From NCBI RefSeq assembly GCF_015687175.1, contig NZ_JADPQG010000003.1, positions 62,001 to 126,000 of the forward strand: a stretch of 64,000 nucleotides of DNA. The letters run 5' to 3'. Below are positions 24,179 through 33,631 of this stretch, one piece after another; the stretch's first letter is position 1; each line of letters starts with the position of its first letter. Under the pieces are notes generated by a model. The model was not told the origin of the DNA and did no database searches. It was given only the letters and a program-made list of their open reading frames with translations. This stretch comes from Reinekea sp. G2M2-21. Lineage in GTDB: Bacteria > Pseudomonadota > Gammaproteobacteria > Pseudomonadales > Natronospirillaceae. Both the position numbers and the translations under genes were made by a program.

Positions 24179-25388
24179 TTTCCGCACTGGCCTGTTCCAT
24201 ATAAAGTGTTTCAACGACGTCAACAAACTGGCCGATTTCGCGACTAAAGGCTTCGTAGATCCCCGGCAAGTCCAGCTGACGTTTGCGCACCAGAGATTGA
24301 TTCATACCAATGATGAACTGCTTCGCTTCCAGATAGTCCGGCGATAAGGTGCCTGACAGGGCGTCCAACGCCAAGTCCATGGCCACCTGCCCTTGTTCCG
24401 TTCCCGAAATAGCGACGGTCATCAAACCACCGTCTGCAACAAAATTGGTGTTGGCGCCCAACACCGGTAACAGGGCATTGCGCTCAGTCCAGCTGATCAC
24501 CTCTTTGGGGGAAACAGCCTTGCAGGCTTCGTTAGCGGTCGGCTCTGGGCAATCGCCCTCGGTCAGGTTTTGGTAGTTGGCAATCAACAACATGGTGTTA
24601 TCGGCATTGGCCTGTAACACCGCTTGCTGCCATTGCTCGAAAGAGCTCACCGCCAACGGCGCCCTGGCGTTAAACGGCGACCAGTCTTGCAACAAATAGC
24701 CGCGGTTTTCTTCTATACCGGTGGCGGAATGGTCGTTGAGCATTTGGATGGCGGCCACGTCCAGTTCACTGGCGTTGCTTAACGTCTGCAACGTTTCGAT
24801 CAGGGCTTTGTAGTTTTTGTGTTCATAAATACCGGCAACATTGCTGGCAGCGTCGTAGCCGTATTGTGTGACAGTGCCGTTAACGCCAGCAAAAATAATG
24901 GTCGGGGTTGTCAGACTCGCTTCGCGTTGCAAACCAAAGTAGTCCACACCCGGGTTCTCGCATCGGCCACTGGCCAACCACTCGGCAATGCTTTCGGCTT
25001 GCGCGGAGCGATCGAAATCCGCCGCCGTCTGCAATTGATTGAAGCCGACCAGCGCCTGTGCCAGATCATCCACCAGCACAACCACCTCCGGCTGCCAGTC
25101 GCTGATGGTAAAGCGCACATCCGCCGCCGCATTTTGATAAAAGTTACAGTTGGGGTGGTTTTTTAAATCCATGTAGTGCGTTCGCACATTCAGGTTACGC
25201 ACATCCGCTGATGCCAGCGAGCGGGAGATACCTTCGTTAATATCATTCACCCAGGCCAGATCTTTATTGTAGGAATGTACGACCAGAATTTTTCGTTGAT
25301 CGCTGTTGTGCTGCAGAACAACAACCGCCGCAGTGGCCAGCAACACCAGGATCAGTAACCATTTTATGAGCGCTAAAAGTTGAGTCAT
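24171..25388 (-). CDS. Membrane-anchored periplasmic binding protein (ABC_sub_bind-like)
   Basis: This 405-residue protein has an uncleaved-looking N-terminal helix (residues 5-25) and a two-lobed periplasmic-binding fold. KILVVHSYNKDLAWVNDINEGI near residues 32-53 is the typical first strand and helix of TrpX-like/ABC_sub_bind and sensor-input domains. PEVVVLVDDLAQ and TIIFAGVNGTVTQYGYD follow. No ABC permease or ATPase is nearby, so it may sense rather than import a ligand, perhaps with the adjacent DASS permease or channel. The gene is 12 bases downstream of the permease gene. Confidence 0.78.
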   Translation of the reverse strand: MTQLLALIKWLLILVLLATAAVVVLQHNSDQRKILVVHSYNKDLAWVNDINEGISRSLASADVRNLNVRTHYMDLKNHPNCNFYQNAAADVRFTISDWQPEVVVLVDDLAQALVGFNQLQTAADFDRSAQAESIAEWLASGRCENPGVDYFGLQREASLTTPTIIFAGVNGTVTQYGYDAASNVAGIYEHKNYKALIETLQTLSNASELDVAAIQMLNDHSATGIEENRGYLLQDWSPFNARAPLAVSSFEQWQQAVLQANADNTMLLIANYQNLTEGDCPEPTANEACKAVSPKEVISWTERNALLPVLGANTNFVADGGLMTVAISGTEQGQVAMDLALDALSGTLSPDYLEAKQFIIGMNQSLVRKRQLDLPGIYEAFSREIGQFVDVVETLYMEQASAENE

Positions 25389-25400
25389 GTTCGGGCAATC

Positions 25401-26828
25401 CTAAATAAAATAGAGCGACTGCCACCACGGCAGACTGGCGTAGATCGCAACAATCCGCAGCGACAGAAAACCAACATTGACCAACAACATCAGCCCCGGC
25501 CGGTAGGCGACCTGTTGGGCATCCAGTTCACTGATCGTTTGCGAATACACTCCATGTTGATACGGAAACAGAAAACTCTCAGAGACCGTCACCACAATAA
25601 AGCCCACCAGCCAGGGCGACACGCCGACGCTGGCCGCAAAGGGCAACAGCGTCGCGGCTAATAAAATAAACGCGGGTGCGCCGGGCACCACCAAACGCAC
25701 CAGCAGAACAAAACCGATGATCAGACCAATACCCAGCGCAAAGTTGGCTTCAAAAATAGGTTTGATCAATTCAATCTGCGCCACCAGCCATTGGCTCAAC
25801 GCCAGGTGATCGAGCATGTCGCCCCAGGCCACCACGGTGGCAATAAAAATCAAGGTGGGCCAATCCACTTTGCTGCGCAAAGACTGCAACGACAGCCCCT
25901 GAAATAAAAAAACCACCAGCGCCAAAAACACCACAACCCAAGCCAAGGGAATTTGGTGCAGGCTCTGAGTAAAGACGCTGGTCAACAACAAACCATACAG
26001 CCCCAACACGCCCCAATCTTTTCGGGTGATGAGGGTGCCAGGTGTTCGTGCAGCCAATGTGTCGCGTTCAAGTTTCGGTTCCGCTTGGGGTGGCAATACG
26101 AAGCGTTGTGCCCACAACGCAAAGCCAATCAACCCAATCGACAACACCAGCGCGACAACCATACTGGCTTGCAGCCAACCCAACCATTGAAAACGGCCGC
26201 GCGTCTGTTCGCTGAGCATAGCCAGTAAAATAAAGTTCAGTGGATTACCGGTCAGGAATACGGTCGACATTAAGGTTGTGCCGTGCACGTGTAACAACGC
26301 GTAGATGGACTTACCGGTGGCACTCTGCGACAAGGCGAATTTATCAAGCAAGGGTTTGAGCATGGTCGCCCGGCCCAACGGTGATGGCACCATCAGGGTT
26401 AGCAGCAACGCCGACGCCAACAGAGTCAGGATCTGTTTGAGACTCGACACGCCCCCTTGGGCTAAAGCGGCATTTAAGCGATCAAGCCAATGGGTTTCCG
26501 ACAGCATAGCCGCCAAAATAAACACGCCCATGACCAGAAAAAAAATCTGCGAATAGAACCCGCTAAAGGCGACATCCTGCGGTACCAGTTCCAGCAAAGT
26601 CGCTAACAGAATGACGGCCAGCCCGGGGACAAAGTCCGGCACGAGACGGAACACCCACATTGCCACAGCGGTCGCGGCGATCGCAACAAACCAACGTTGA
26701 TCCGACGTTAAATGGGGTCCGCTAAGAAAGAAAATGCTATAGGGCACCAACACGACAATCAGCCAGGCAACAACGCCACTGGTCGTCTGTTGCCCACCCT
26801 GATTGATGGTTTTATCAGATGAACTCAC
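25401..26828 (-). CDS. DASS/SLC13-family anion permease
   Basis: This 475-residue inner-membrane protein has about 11-12 hydrophobic helices and resembles divalent anion:sodium symporters. Family-like hairpin motifs are SPLGRATMLKPLLDK near residue 153 and the segment around VFLTGNPLNFILLAM near 190, matching the SNT-like loops that bind sodium and substrate, though the canonical SNT triplets are altered. Such proteins import di- or tricarboxylates or sulfate. The start is GTG 26828. As first gene of a five-gene overlapping operon it links transport of an anion to the sensor, phosphatase and channel genes downstream. Confidence 0.83.
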   Translation of the reverse strand: MSSSDKTINQGGQQTTSGVVAWLIVVLVPYSIFFLSGPHLTSDQRWFVAIAATAVAMWVFRLVPDFVPGLAVILLATLLELVPQDVAFSGFYSQIFFLVMGVFILAAMLSETHWLDRLNAALAQGGVSSLKQILTLLASALLLTLMVPSPLGRATMLKPLLDKFALSQSATGKSIYALLHVHGTTLMSTVFLTGNPLNFILLAMLSEQTRGRFQWLGWLQASMVVALVLSIGLIGFALWAQRFVLPPQAEPKLERDTLAARTPGTLITRKDWGVLGLYGLLLTSVFTQSLHQIPLAWVVVFLALVVFLFQGLSLQSLRSKVDWPTLIFIATVVAWGDMLDHLALSQWLVAQIELIKPIFEANFALGIGLIIGFVLLVRLVVPGAPAFILLAATLLPFAASVGVSPWLVGFIVVTVSESFLFPYQHGVYSQTISELDAQQVAYRPGLMLLVNVGFLSLRIVAIYASLPWWQSLYFI

Positions 26829-26915
26829 CGGTTCTGACTCTCTCTTTATTGTTGTGGTTTGACCACTTTTTCTACAGCTTATGAAATAGTACGGTGTTTG
26901 GGAAATTTTTCGTGC

Positions 26916-26941
26916 AAAAAAAACCCGGCATAGGCCGGGTT
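26916..26941 (-). terminator. Rho-independent terminator of glyA
   Basis: On the minus strand AACCCGGC and GCCGGGTT form a stem around a four-base loop, followed by a run of eight T residues. It lies 17 bases after the glyA stop codon. Confidence 0.9.
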
Positions 26942-26957
26942 CATTGCTGTGTTCAGA

Positions 26958-28220
26958 TTATTTGTAAACCGGTAACTTGCCGCAAATATCTAACACTTTA
27001 CCTTTTACTTCTTCGATTACGGCGTCAGCGTTGCCGTTTTCCAACGCGTCCAGAACGTCACAGATCCAACCGGTCAATTCACGCGCTTCGGCTTCTTTGA
27101 AACCACGGCGTGTAATGGAAGGTGTACCAATACGCAAACCTGAGGTCACAAACGGTGAACGAGGGTCATTCGGTACGGAGTTTTTGTTGACGGTGATGTT
27201 AGCGCGACCCAAAGCAGCATCGGCATCTTTACCAGAGTATTCTTTGCCGATCAGGTCGACCAGGAACAGGTGATCTTCCGTTCCATCAGACACAATGTTA
27301 ATGCCACGCGCCATAAATTCCGCAGCCATGGCTTTTGCGTTCGCAACCACCTGAGCTTGGTATTCTTTGAACGCAGGCTCCATGGCTTCTTTGAAACACA
27401 CCGCTTTCGCTGCGATAACGTGCATCAATGGGCCACCCTGAGATTCTGGGAATACGGCAAAATTCAGTTTTTTATTCAGCTCTTCATCTTCTTTCGCGAG
27501 GATCAGACCACCGCGTGGGCCACCCAGCGTCTTGTGCGTTGTTGTGGTAACAACGTCGGCGTAAGGCATTGGGCTTGGGTAAACACCGGCGGCGACTAAA
27601 CCAGCAATATGCGCCATGTCGACGAACAGGTAAGCACCCACTTCGTCGGCGATTTCACGGAAACGGGCCCAATCGACAATTAGAGAATACGCAGAGAAAC
27701 CCGCCACGATCATTTTTGGTTTGTGCTCACGCGCCAGCGCAGCAACCTGATCGTAATCGATCTCGCCAGTTTGAGGGTTCAAGCCATACTGCACCGCATT
27801 ATAAATACGACCAGAGAAAGATACGGGAGCACCGTGGGTTAAGTGACCACCGTGTGCCAGGCTCATGCCCAATACGGTATCGCCTGGTTGACACAACGCC
27901 ATGTACACCGCTGCGTTCGCTTGTGAACCGGAATGTGGCTGTACGTTGGCGTAACCGGCACCGAACAGTTCTTTTGCGCGATCGATAGCCAGCTGTTCAA
28001 CCACATCGACATGTTCACAACCACCGTAGTAACGCTTACCCGGATACCCTTCGGCGTATTTGTTGGTCAGCTGAGAGCCTTGTGCCTGCATCACGCGTGG
28101 TGACGTGTAGTTTTCAGACGCGATCAACTCGATGTGCTCTTCCTGGCGCACACGCTCCGCTTCCATGGCGTGCCACAGGTCGGCATCGTAATCGGCAATA
28201 TTCATTGTTTTTTCAAACAT
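26958..28220 (-). CDS. glyA: Serine hydroxymethyltransferase
   Basis: This 420-residue PLP enzyme interconverts serine and tetrahydrofolate with glycine and 5,10-methylene-tetrahydrofolate. The PLP-lysine motif [15 protein letters not shown] is near residue 230; [20 protein letters not shown] is at about 32-51, and [13 protein letters not shown] follows. Length matches bacterial GlyA (about 417). GGAGAG sits nine bases before the ATG. In many gammaproteobacteria glyA and ettA are close neighbours; here both occur within 4 kb. Confidence 0.98.
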   Translation of the reverse strand: MFEKTMNIADYDADLWHAMEAERVRQEEHIELIASENYTSPRVMQAQGSQLTNKYAEGYPGKRYYGGCEHVDVVEQLAIDRAKELFGAGYANVQPHSGSQANAAVYMALCQPGDTVLGMSLAHGGHLTHGAPVSFSGRIYNAVQYGLNPQTGEIDYDQVAALAREHKPKMIVAGFSAYSLIVDWARFREIADEVGAYLFVDMAHIAGLVAAGVYPSPMPYADVVTTTTHKTLGGPRGGLILAKEDEELNKKLNFAVFPESQGGPLMHVIAAKAVCFKEAMEPAFKEYQAQVVANAKAMAAEFMARGINIVSDGTEDHLFLVDLIGKEYSGKDADAALGRANITVNKNSVPNDPRSPFVTSGLRIGTPSITRRGFKEAEARELTGWICDVLDALENGNADAVIEEVKGKVLDICGKLPVYK

Positions 28221-28602
28221 CGGGACTCTCCGGATCGTTGTAACCGTTAACTAAAAAGCTCAAATGGGCTGTTTAGGTAACGCCTGCAAAACTCGTACAA
28301 CCAGTCAGTTTTTTGCCTGAAAATCAAGCGATTTCAGGAAGCGGGTATTTTACACAAACGCTCGGGCAATCCCAGACACAGTTCTGATTTAATTCGCAAC
28401 AATCTGTTCCGTTTGCAGGCAAGTAAAGCGGGCTTTCGATGAGAGTTAAAATGGCTTCAAAGGCTGAGCAGGATTGGCCTGGCGGTCGATTTAACCCCAG
28501 GCTCTGCGCGCAATGGTGACGCTACGATAAGGCCGCCTACTTTGCGCCAGAAGCCGCTACGATTCAAGATACCGGCATCGCACCGATTCAGGAGAATCCC
28601 TA
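28221..28602. other. Intergenic region between glyA and the broken methyltransferase gene
   Basis: About 380 bases without a supported gene. It should hold the glyA promoter (a TAAAAT hexamer on the minus strand near 28350 is a candidate -10). I searched for a glycine-riboswitch-like core or a PurR-type palindrome and saw neither clearly. Bases 28440-28600 may be remnant coding sequence, but no frame is convincing. Confidence 0.4.
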
Positions 28603-29436
28603 ATGAGCTTTTTCGACGATCCCAAAAATGTTGAGCAATACATCGGCATGTCCCAAGGCTACGATGGCGCCCTATTGGTCAATGCCCTGGCAGCCAAACT
28701 TGCGGAAGGTTCCACCGTGTTTGTGTCCTGAGTCAGAAGTTCACAAGAATTCAGCGTGCCATTCAAGCTTTATAGCTAGGCGTGTCTCGCAGTCAATGGT
28801 TATTCCATTGGCAAGAGACAGAACAACGCTAGAGAGCTTGAATGACGCGCCCGAAGGGAGCTCATGGAAAACACTATTACGGCGTTGCTCTTCTTGAAAA
28901 GATCTCGATATTCTCTACAAAGAGCGCCTTGTACTAGCGCTTCCCATGAGCTCTGAAACGATGCGAACTTCTGACTCAGGACACTAGAACTGGGCATGGG
29001 CGAAGGCAAAGACGTCGCGCTGCTCAGTCAGTACTTTCAGGTCACCGGCTCCGACGCCTCATCCGTTTTTGTGCAGCGCTATTTGCAGCGTCATCCCAAT
29101 GCCGACGTTCTGGTGCTGGATGCGGTATCGATTAACACCGAACGCCAGTTCCACGCCCTCTATTCAAACAAGGTGTTGCATCAGCTCTCGCCAGAACAAC
29201 TGGCGGAATCCTTTCAACAGCAACACGCGCGCTTACTGGATAATGGTTTAATCCTGCATTCCTATTGGCTGGGCACCGGCTCTCAGGAATTTGCCGGAGA
29301 CCGAACTTACTACTACCAACCCGCAGCCATCACGGAGCTGATGGCCCCCTTTTTTGACGTGCTCAGCATTGAAACCTATTCCGAAGCCGACACTGAGGAT
29401 TCGTTCTTTGTGCTCGGCCAAGCGATAAAAAACTAA
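28603..29436 (+). pseudogene. SAM-dependent methyltransferase gene interrupted by a MITE
   Basis: The first part (28603-28722) encodes MSFFDDPKNVEQYIGMSQGY and continues to EGSTV, then hits a TGA inside the inserted element. After the element, the frame resumes as LELGMGEGKDVALLSQYF, the class-I methyltransferase motif I that would directly follow STV. Removing 28723-28984 (plus a few junction bases) restores a protein of about 190 residues with SAM-binding motif I, GSDASSVFVQRYLQ as motif II and LVLDAVSI after it. AGGAGAA precedes the ATG. The insertion falls inside the SAM-binding loop, so the gene is almost certainly dead unless the element is spliced or a C-terminal restart is used. Confidence 0.88.
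28723..28984. mobile_element. 262-bp palindromic MITE
   Basis: Perfect 20-bp terminal inverted repeats: GTGTCCTGAGTCAGAAGTTC at 28723-28742 and its reverse complement at 28965-28984. Inside are two further nested hairpins. One has closing stems CATTCAAGCT/AGCTTGAATG and an inner GTCTC...GAGAC stem with a CAATGG/CCATTG tip. The other has closing stems GAGCTCATGG/CCATGAGCTC. There is no transposase gene. The element interrupts a methyltransferase gene. A target duplication is not clear (at most one or two T/A bases). Confidence 0.88.
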
Positions 29437-29507
29437 ATTTTAATTTGTGGCGGCGCACCCTCCTTGCTAACGTTGGTAGAATCACAATAAAAAACGACGA
29501 GAGTGCT

Positions 29508-30665
29508 ATGCCGCTAAAACTGAAACTGATCTGGCCTTTTCTGTTAACCATCCTGATTCCGTTGATCGTCGCCTGGTTCGTCTACCCGAACCATGTTCCG
29601 CCGGAGTTCATGGTATTCCCGCCGGTAGAAATTACGCCGACACCCGGCTTTAACCTGCTGTACTTCATCGTTCTGGCGATAGGCGCGCTTGCAGTGACAG
29701 CGCTGATCTTGTTCCCAACCTTGTTTGGCTTCAAAAAAGTCACACCACCGACACCGCCTGTGGTCACGCACAGCTTTCCCTGGTGGTTTTACGTGGGTGC
29801 CGCCTTCATGCTGTTTTTCTGGTGGCTGATGTGGTCACGCTCATTCGTTTTCGGTGATCTGGTGTATTACGCCTTCAGCCCGATGTGGTGGGGCTTTATC
29901 GTGATGCTGGATGGCATTGTCTATTACCGTACCGGAGGCAAGAGCCTGATCGTCAACCGACCAGCCCTGTTTTTGATTTCTGCCGTATTTTCGGTCGCTG
30001 GGTGGTATTACTTCGAATACTTCGACTATTTCGTGCTCAGTAACTGGTATTACCCGAATGGACACATGTCGGAACTCTCCCACGCCACTATCGTCGGCAT
30101 TTTCCTCGTTGCCTATTCCACGGTTTGGCCCGCCATTTTTGAGTGGTACACCCTGCTGAACAGTTTTCCGAAGTTGGTGGCTCGCTACAGCGAAGGCTGG
30201 AAAATTACGCTCAACGGTAATGTTCTGTTAATTTTGGGTATGCTGGTCACCGCTGGCATGGTTGCTTTTCCGCACCTGATGTTCTGGGGCGTCTGGATTG
30301 GTCCGATGGCCATGTTGGTCGGCCAGTTGATGCGCCTGGGCATCTGGACACCGTTTCAATCCATCGAAAAGGGCAACTGGAGCCCGGCGATACTGGTCGC
30401 CGTCGCCTCATTGTTCAATGGCTTTTTGTGGGAGTTGTGGAATCACGGCAGCGAAGCCTTGAACCCGGTCAACATGTCCGGCCCGATTGCGCAGACCAAC
30501 CCGAACTATTGGATCTATGACGTGCCTTACGTCAACGTGATTCACCTCTATTCTGAAATGCCGCTGTTGGGCTATTACGGTTACCTGCCGTTCGGATTGT
30601 TTGTGTGGATCATGTACATCTGGGCCGGAAAAATCTTCGGCTGGCGGACCGATTTAGACCTGTAA
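29508..30665 (+). CDS. Polytopic membrane protein, function unknown
   Basis: This 385-residue protein has about ten hydrophobic segments and many Trp and Tyr residues, e.g. FPWWFYVGAAFMLFFWWLMW near residue 88 and FNGFLWELWNHGSEALNP near 305. The ATG at 29508 is chosen over an upstream frame start at 29445, which lies in a region with no membrane signal. No transporter or enzyme motif is recognised. It is followed by a clear terminator, so it forms a single-gene unit. Confidence 0.8.
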   Translation: MPLKLKLIWPFLLTILIPLIVAWFVYPNHVPPEFMVFPPVEITPTPGFNLLYFIVLAIGALAVTALILFPTLFGFKKVTPPTPPVVTHSFPWWFYVGAAFMLFFWWLMWSRSFVFGDLVYYAFSPMWWGFIVMLDGIVYYRTGGKSLIVNRPALFLISAVFSVAGWYYFEYFDYFVLSNWYYPNGHMSELSHATIVGIFLVAYSTVWPAIFEWYTLLNSFPKLVARYSEGWKITLNGNVLLILGMLVTAGMVAFPHLMFWGVWIGPMAMLVGQLMRLGIWTPFQSIEKGNWSPAILVAVASLFNGFLWELWNHGSEALNPVNMSGPIAQTNPNYWIYDVPYVNVIHLYSEMPLLGYYGYLPFGLFVWIMYIWAGKIFGWRTDLDL

Positions 30666-30675
30666 CCGCAATCTC

Positions 30676-30705
30676 GCCACCTTCGCTGATTGAAGGTGGC
30701 TTTCC
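30676..30705 (+). terminator. Rho-independent terminator
   Basis: GCCACCTTC (30676-30684) and GAAGGTGGC (30692-30700) form a perfect 9-bp stem, followed by TTTCC. It ends the transcript of the membrane protein gene. Confidence 0.75.
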
Positions 30706-30914
30706 TGCCTCATCTGGTAAACGCTGCCATTCAACCCAAACTGTGCACTGTTTAAAAGTTTTACGGTAAAGCCTTTGCCAGCCATGCAACACGGCTCTTA
30801 TACTGCCCCGCTGAATAAATAACTCACTGTTGTTGGCCCATTGGGCTTATGGATACTCATCAGGCAACCCATGGACGTTCTTGCCTGTCAGCAACCTTAC
30901 CGATGGGTATCATC

Positions 30915-31355
30915 ATGAAACACTTTCTAGCGTTAGCCGTATTGACGCTGAGTCTCCTGCTTCCAACCGTTTCTACTGCCAATGATTTTGATTGGATGCG
31001 CGATTTCAACGTTCGCGCTGAAGCCGATCAAGACGGCGTTCGTTTGCGTCTGCAAAAGACATTCAACATTAACGGCGCTGAAATCGATCTTGTCTGGTCA
31101 AACACGAAAGACCCTGCCGATGCATTTAATGTGATCGCACTGGCAGACATCTCAGACCGCCCGGTACGTGAGGTGCTGAGCGCCTATGAAAAATCCACAG
31201 GCTGGGGCAATCTCGCCAAACAGCTGGGCATTAAGCCAGGCTCGGCAGAATTTCACGCGCTGAAATCGGGCAATTATGGGCAAGCCTCGGTTCTGGGTGA
31301 ACAAGCGTCATCGGGTAAAGGTAAGTCCAACGGTAATGGAAAAGGTAAAAACTGA
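30915..31355 (+). CDS. Secreted protein with glycine/lysine-rich tail, function unknown
   Basis: The ATG at 30915 gives a Sec signal MKHFLALAVLTLSLLLPTVSTA before NDFDWM; a longer frame from 30849 hides this signal. The mature part (about 124 residues) includes FNVRAEADQDGVRLRLQKTFN and a helical middle VREVLSAYEKSTGWGNLAKQLG. It ends in a low-complexity tail SSGKGKSNGNGKGKN, which suggests an extended basic C-terminus. No domain is recognised. It lies four bases before the next small membrane-protein gene, so the two are probably co-transcribed. Confidence 0.72.
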   Translation: MKHFLALAVLTLSLLLPTVSTANDFDWMRDFNVRAEADQDGVRLRLQKTFNINGAEIDLVWSNTKDPADAFNVIALADISDRPVREVLSAYEKSTGWGNLAKQLGIKPGSAEFHALKSGNYGQASVLGEQASSGKGKSNGNGKGKN

Positions 31356-31358
31356 TTT

Positions 31359-31628
31359 ATGAACGCATTACAAGCCAAAATTTTAGCCGCAGTGTTCATT
31401 CCCTTGGGGTTAGCTTCTGCCGGTTACGGTGGTTACCAACTGTTTTTGGCCTGGGACCACAACCAAGACCTGAAAGAATCTGACAATGCCTTGGGCGGGC
31501 TGCTCAGCAGTGTCACCAATGCGCTGGGCGCTGACATGACCATGCCCTACACGCAACCGGCCATCTTTTTGGGCGCGGGTTTGTTTGTGTTTTTGCTGGG
31601 CTGGCTGGCGCTGGGTCGCGTGCGCTGA
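31359..31628 (+). CDS. Small two-helix membrane protein
   Basis: This 89-residue protein has hydrophobic helices at about residues 8-30 and 66-86 separated by a mostly polar loop (AWDHNQDLKESDNALGG). No domain is recognised. It starts immediately after the gene for the secreted Gly/Lys-tailed protein and probably acts with it in the envelope. Confidence 0.62.
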   Translation: MNALQAKILAAVFIPLGLASAGYGGYQLFLAWDHNQDLKESDNALGGLLSSVTNALGADMTMPYTQPAIFLGAGLFVFLLGWLALGRVR

Positions 31629-31890
31629 TTTCCCCTACCATTCGGGCGCGCAGGGATCGCGGCCCGAGGGTACCCTTGAAACATAATTCGTCACACCTGG
31701 ACACACTCAACCAACCAAAACCGGGTATCCGTCACAGACGGACAAAAGCCAGCTCCCCACAAAAAAAACCGACGGGTCTGTTTCGCTAACCTCACGCTTA
31801 GGAACCCGGCGCAAGACAGACACCAAGTGACAACCCATCCCCCATGCACTAAAATCCGCCCTTCACAAAACATATTCAAAGGCTTATTTC

Positions 31891-33546
31891 GTGGCTCAAT
31901 ACGTTTTTACAATGAATCGCGTGGGTAAAGTAGTTCACCCAAAACGTGAAATCCTGAAAGACATCTCCCTCTCCTTTTTCCCCGGCGCTAAAATCGGTGT
32001 ATTGGGTTTAAACGGTTCTGGTAAATCCACCTTATTACGCATCATGGCGGGATTGGACACCGACATTCTTGGTGAAGCGCGTCCGCAACCCGATCTCAAC
32101 ATTGGCTACTTACCTCAGGAGCCGGAGCTGGATGACAGCAAAACCGTGCGCGAAGTCGTTGAAGAGTCACTGAATCACATTAAAGAAGCCCAGACCCGGT
32201 TGGATGAGGTGTATGCCGCCTATGCCGAACCGGATGCCGACTTCGACAAGCTGGCCGCTGAGCAGCAGAAGCTGGAAAACATCATTAATGCCGCTGACGG
32301 TCATAACACCGAAAATCGTCTGGAAATTGCGGCAGACGCGCTGCGTTTACCACCCTGGGACGCCGAAGTGAAATACCTGTCCGGTGGTGAGCGACGCCGT
32401 GTGGCGCTTTGCCGTCTGTTGCTGTCTAACCCAGACATGCTGTTACTGGACGAACCCACCAACCACCTGGACGCTGAATCGGTTGCCTGGTTGGAACGCT
32501 TCCTCCATGAATTCACCGGCACCGTGGTCGCGATTACCCACGACCGTTATTTCCTCGACAACGTTGCAGGCTGGATTCTCGAACTGGACCGTGGTCACGG
32601 TATTCCGTTTGAAGGCAACTACTCTCAGTGGCTGGAAAACAAAGAAAAACGGTTGCAGACCGAGTCCAAACAGCAGGCTTCGCATGAGAAAGCCATTAAA
32701 GCTGAATTGGAGTGGGTGCGTCAGGGTGCAAAAGGCCGCCAGTCCAAATCTAAGGCGCGTTTGAAGCAGTTTGAACAGATGAATTCGCAGGAATTCCAGA
32801 CCCGCAACGAAACCAACGAAATTTATATTCCACCGGGTCCTCGTTTGGGTGATATCGTGATTGAGGCTTCTGGCGTCAGCAAGTCATTCGACGGTCGCCT
32901 GCTCTACGAAGACCTTGATTTTGTGGTACCACCGGGTGCCATTGTCGGGGTGATCGGTGGTAACGGTGCGGGTAAGTCTACCCTGTTTAAAATGATTGCC
33001 GGTCAGGAACAGCCAGATACCGGTACCATCCGCATTGGTGAAACCGTGAAGCCGGCCTTTGTCGGTCAGATGCGCGAACTGGACGGTAACAAGACCGTTT
33101 GGGAAGAAGTGTCCGATGGTTTGGACAACATCATGATTGGCGGTTGGGAAACCTCGTCCCGTGCCTACATTGGCCGATTCAACTTCAAAGGCAGCGACCA
33201 ACAGAAACTGGTGAAAAACCTCTCCGGTGGTGAACGTAACCGACTGTTCTTAGCTAAACTGCTGAAAGAAGGCGGCAACGTGCTGCTGCTGGACGAACCG
33301 ACCAACGACCTCGACGTAGAAACACTGCGTGCTCTGGAAGAAGCCTTACTCGCGTTCCCGGGCGTTGCCATTGTGATCTCGCATGACCGTTGGTTCCTCG
33401 ACCGAATTGCGACGCACATTCTGGCCTTCGAAGGTGATTCGAAAGCGGTATTCTTTGAAGGTAACTTCACCGAATACGCAGAAGATCACAAAAAGCGTTC
33501 CGGTAACGACGGCCCGCACCGCATTAAATACAAGCGCATTAAATAG
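31891..33546 (+). CDS. ettA: Energy-dependent translational throttle A (ABC-F ATPase)
   Basis: This 551-residue ABC-F protein has two ATPase cassettes and no membrane domain. The first Walker A is GLNGSGKST near residue 39, with signature LSGGERRRVALCR and Walker B LLLDEPTNHLDAES. The arm and linker follow (about 240-310), then the second Walker A GGNGAGKST and signature LSGGERNRLFLAK with LLLDEPTNDLDVET. EttA binds the ribosomal E site and couples translation initiation to ADP/ATP level. The start codon is GTG, giving MAQYVFTMNRVGK, the usual EttA N-terminus. Length matches the family (about 555). Confidence 0.96.
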   Translation: MAQYVFTMNRVGKVVHPKREILKDISLSFFPGAKIGVLGLNGSGKSTLLRIMAGLDTDILGEARPQPDLNIGYLPQEPELDDSKTVREVVEESLNHIKEAQTRLDEVYAAYAEPDADFDKLAAEQQKLENIINAADGHNTENRLEIAADALRLPPWDAEVKYLSGGERRRVALCRLLLSNPDMLLLDEPTNHLDAESVAWLERFLHEFTGTVVAITHDRYFLDNVAGWILELDRGHGIPFEGNYSQWLENKEKRLQTESKQQASHEKAIKAELEWVRQGAKGRQSKSKARLKQFEQMNSQEFQTRNETNEIYIPPGPRLGDIVIEASGVSKSFDGRLLYEDLDFVVPPGAIVGVIGGNGAGKSTLFKMIAGQEQPDTGTIRIGETVKPAFVGQMRELDGNKTVWEEVSDGLDNIMIGGWETSSRAYIGRFNFKGSDQQKLVKNLSGGERNRLFLAKLLKEGGNVLLLDEPTNDLDVETLRALEEALLAFPGVAIVISHDRWFLDRIATHILAFEGDSKAVFFEGNFTEYAEDHKKRSGNDGPHRIKYKRIK

Positions 33547-33631
33547 CAGTCTTGAGTATGCAAGGCCTGTGCACCGACAGGCTTTGCTGTTGTTACAGAT
33601 CGGTGCGCTCATTCTTACTGCCGAGACCAAC

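Noticed and set aside
28221-28380. Glycine riboswitch upstream of glyA
   Set aside because: The conserved core could not be found on the minus strand leader.
33383-33631. N-terminal extension of the PAS-GGDEF-EAL protein overlapping ettA
   Set aside because: The added residues are the translated out-of-frame ettA end; the ATG at 33632 starts directly before the membrane helices.
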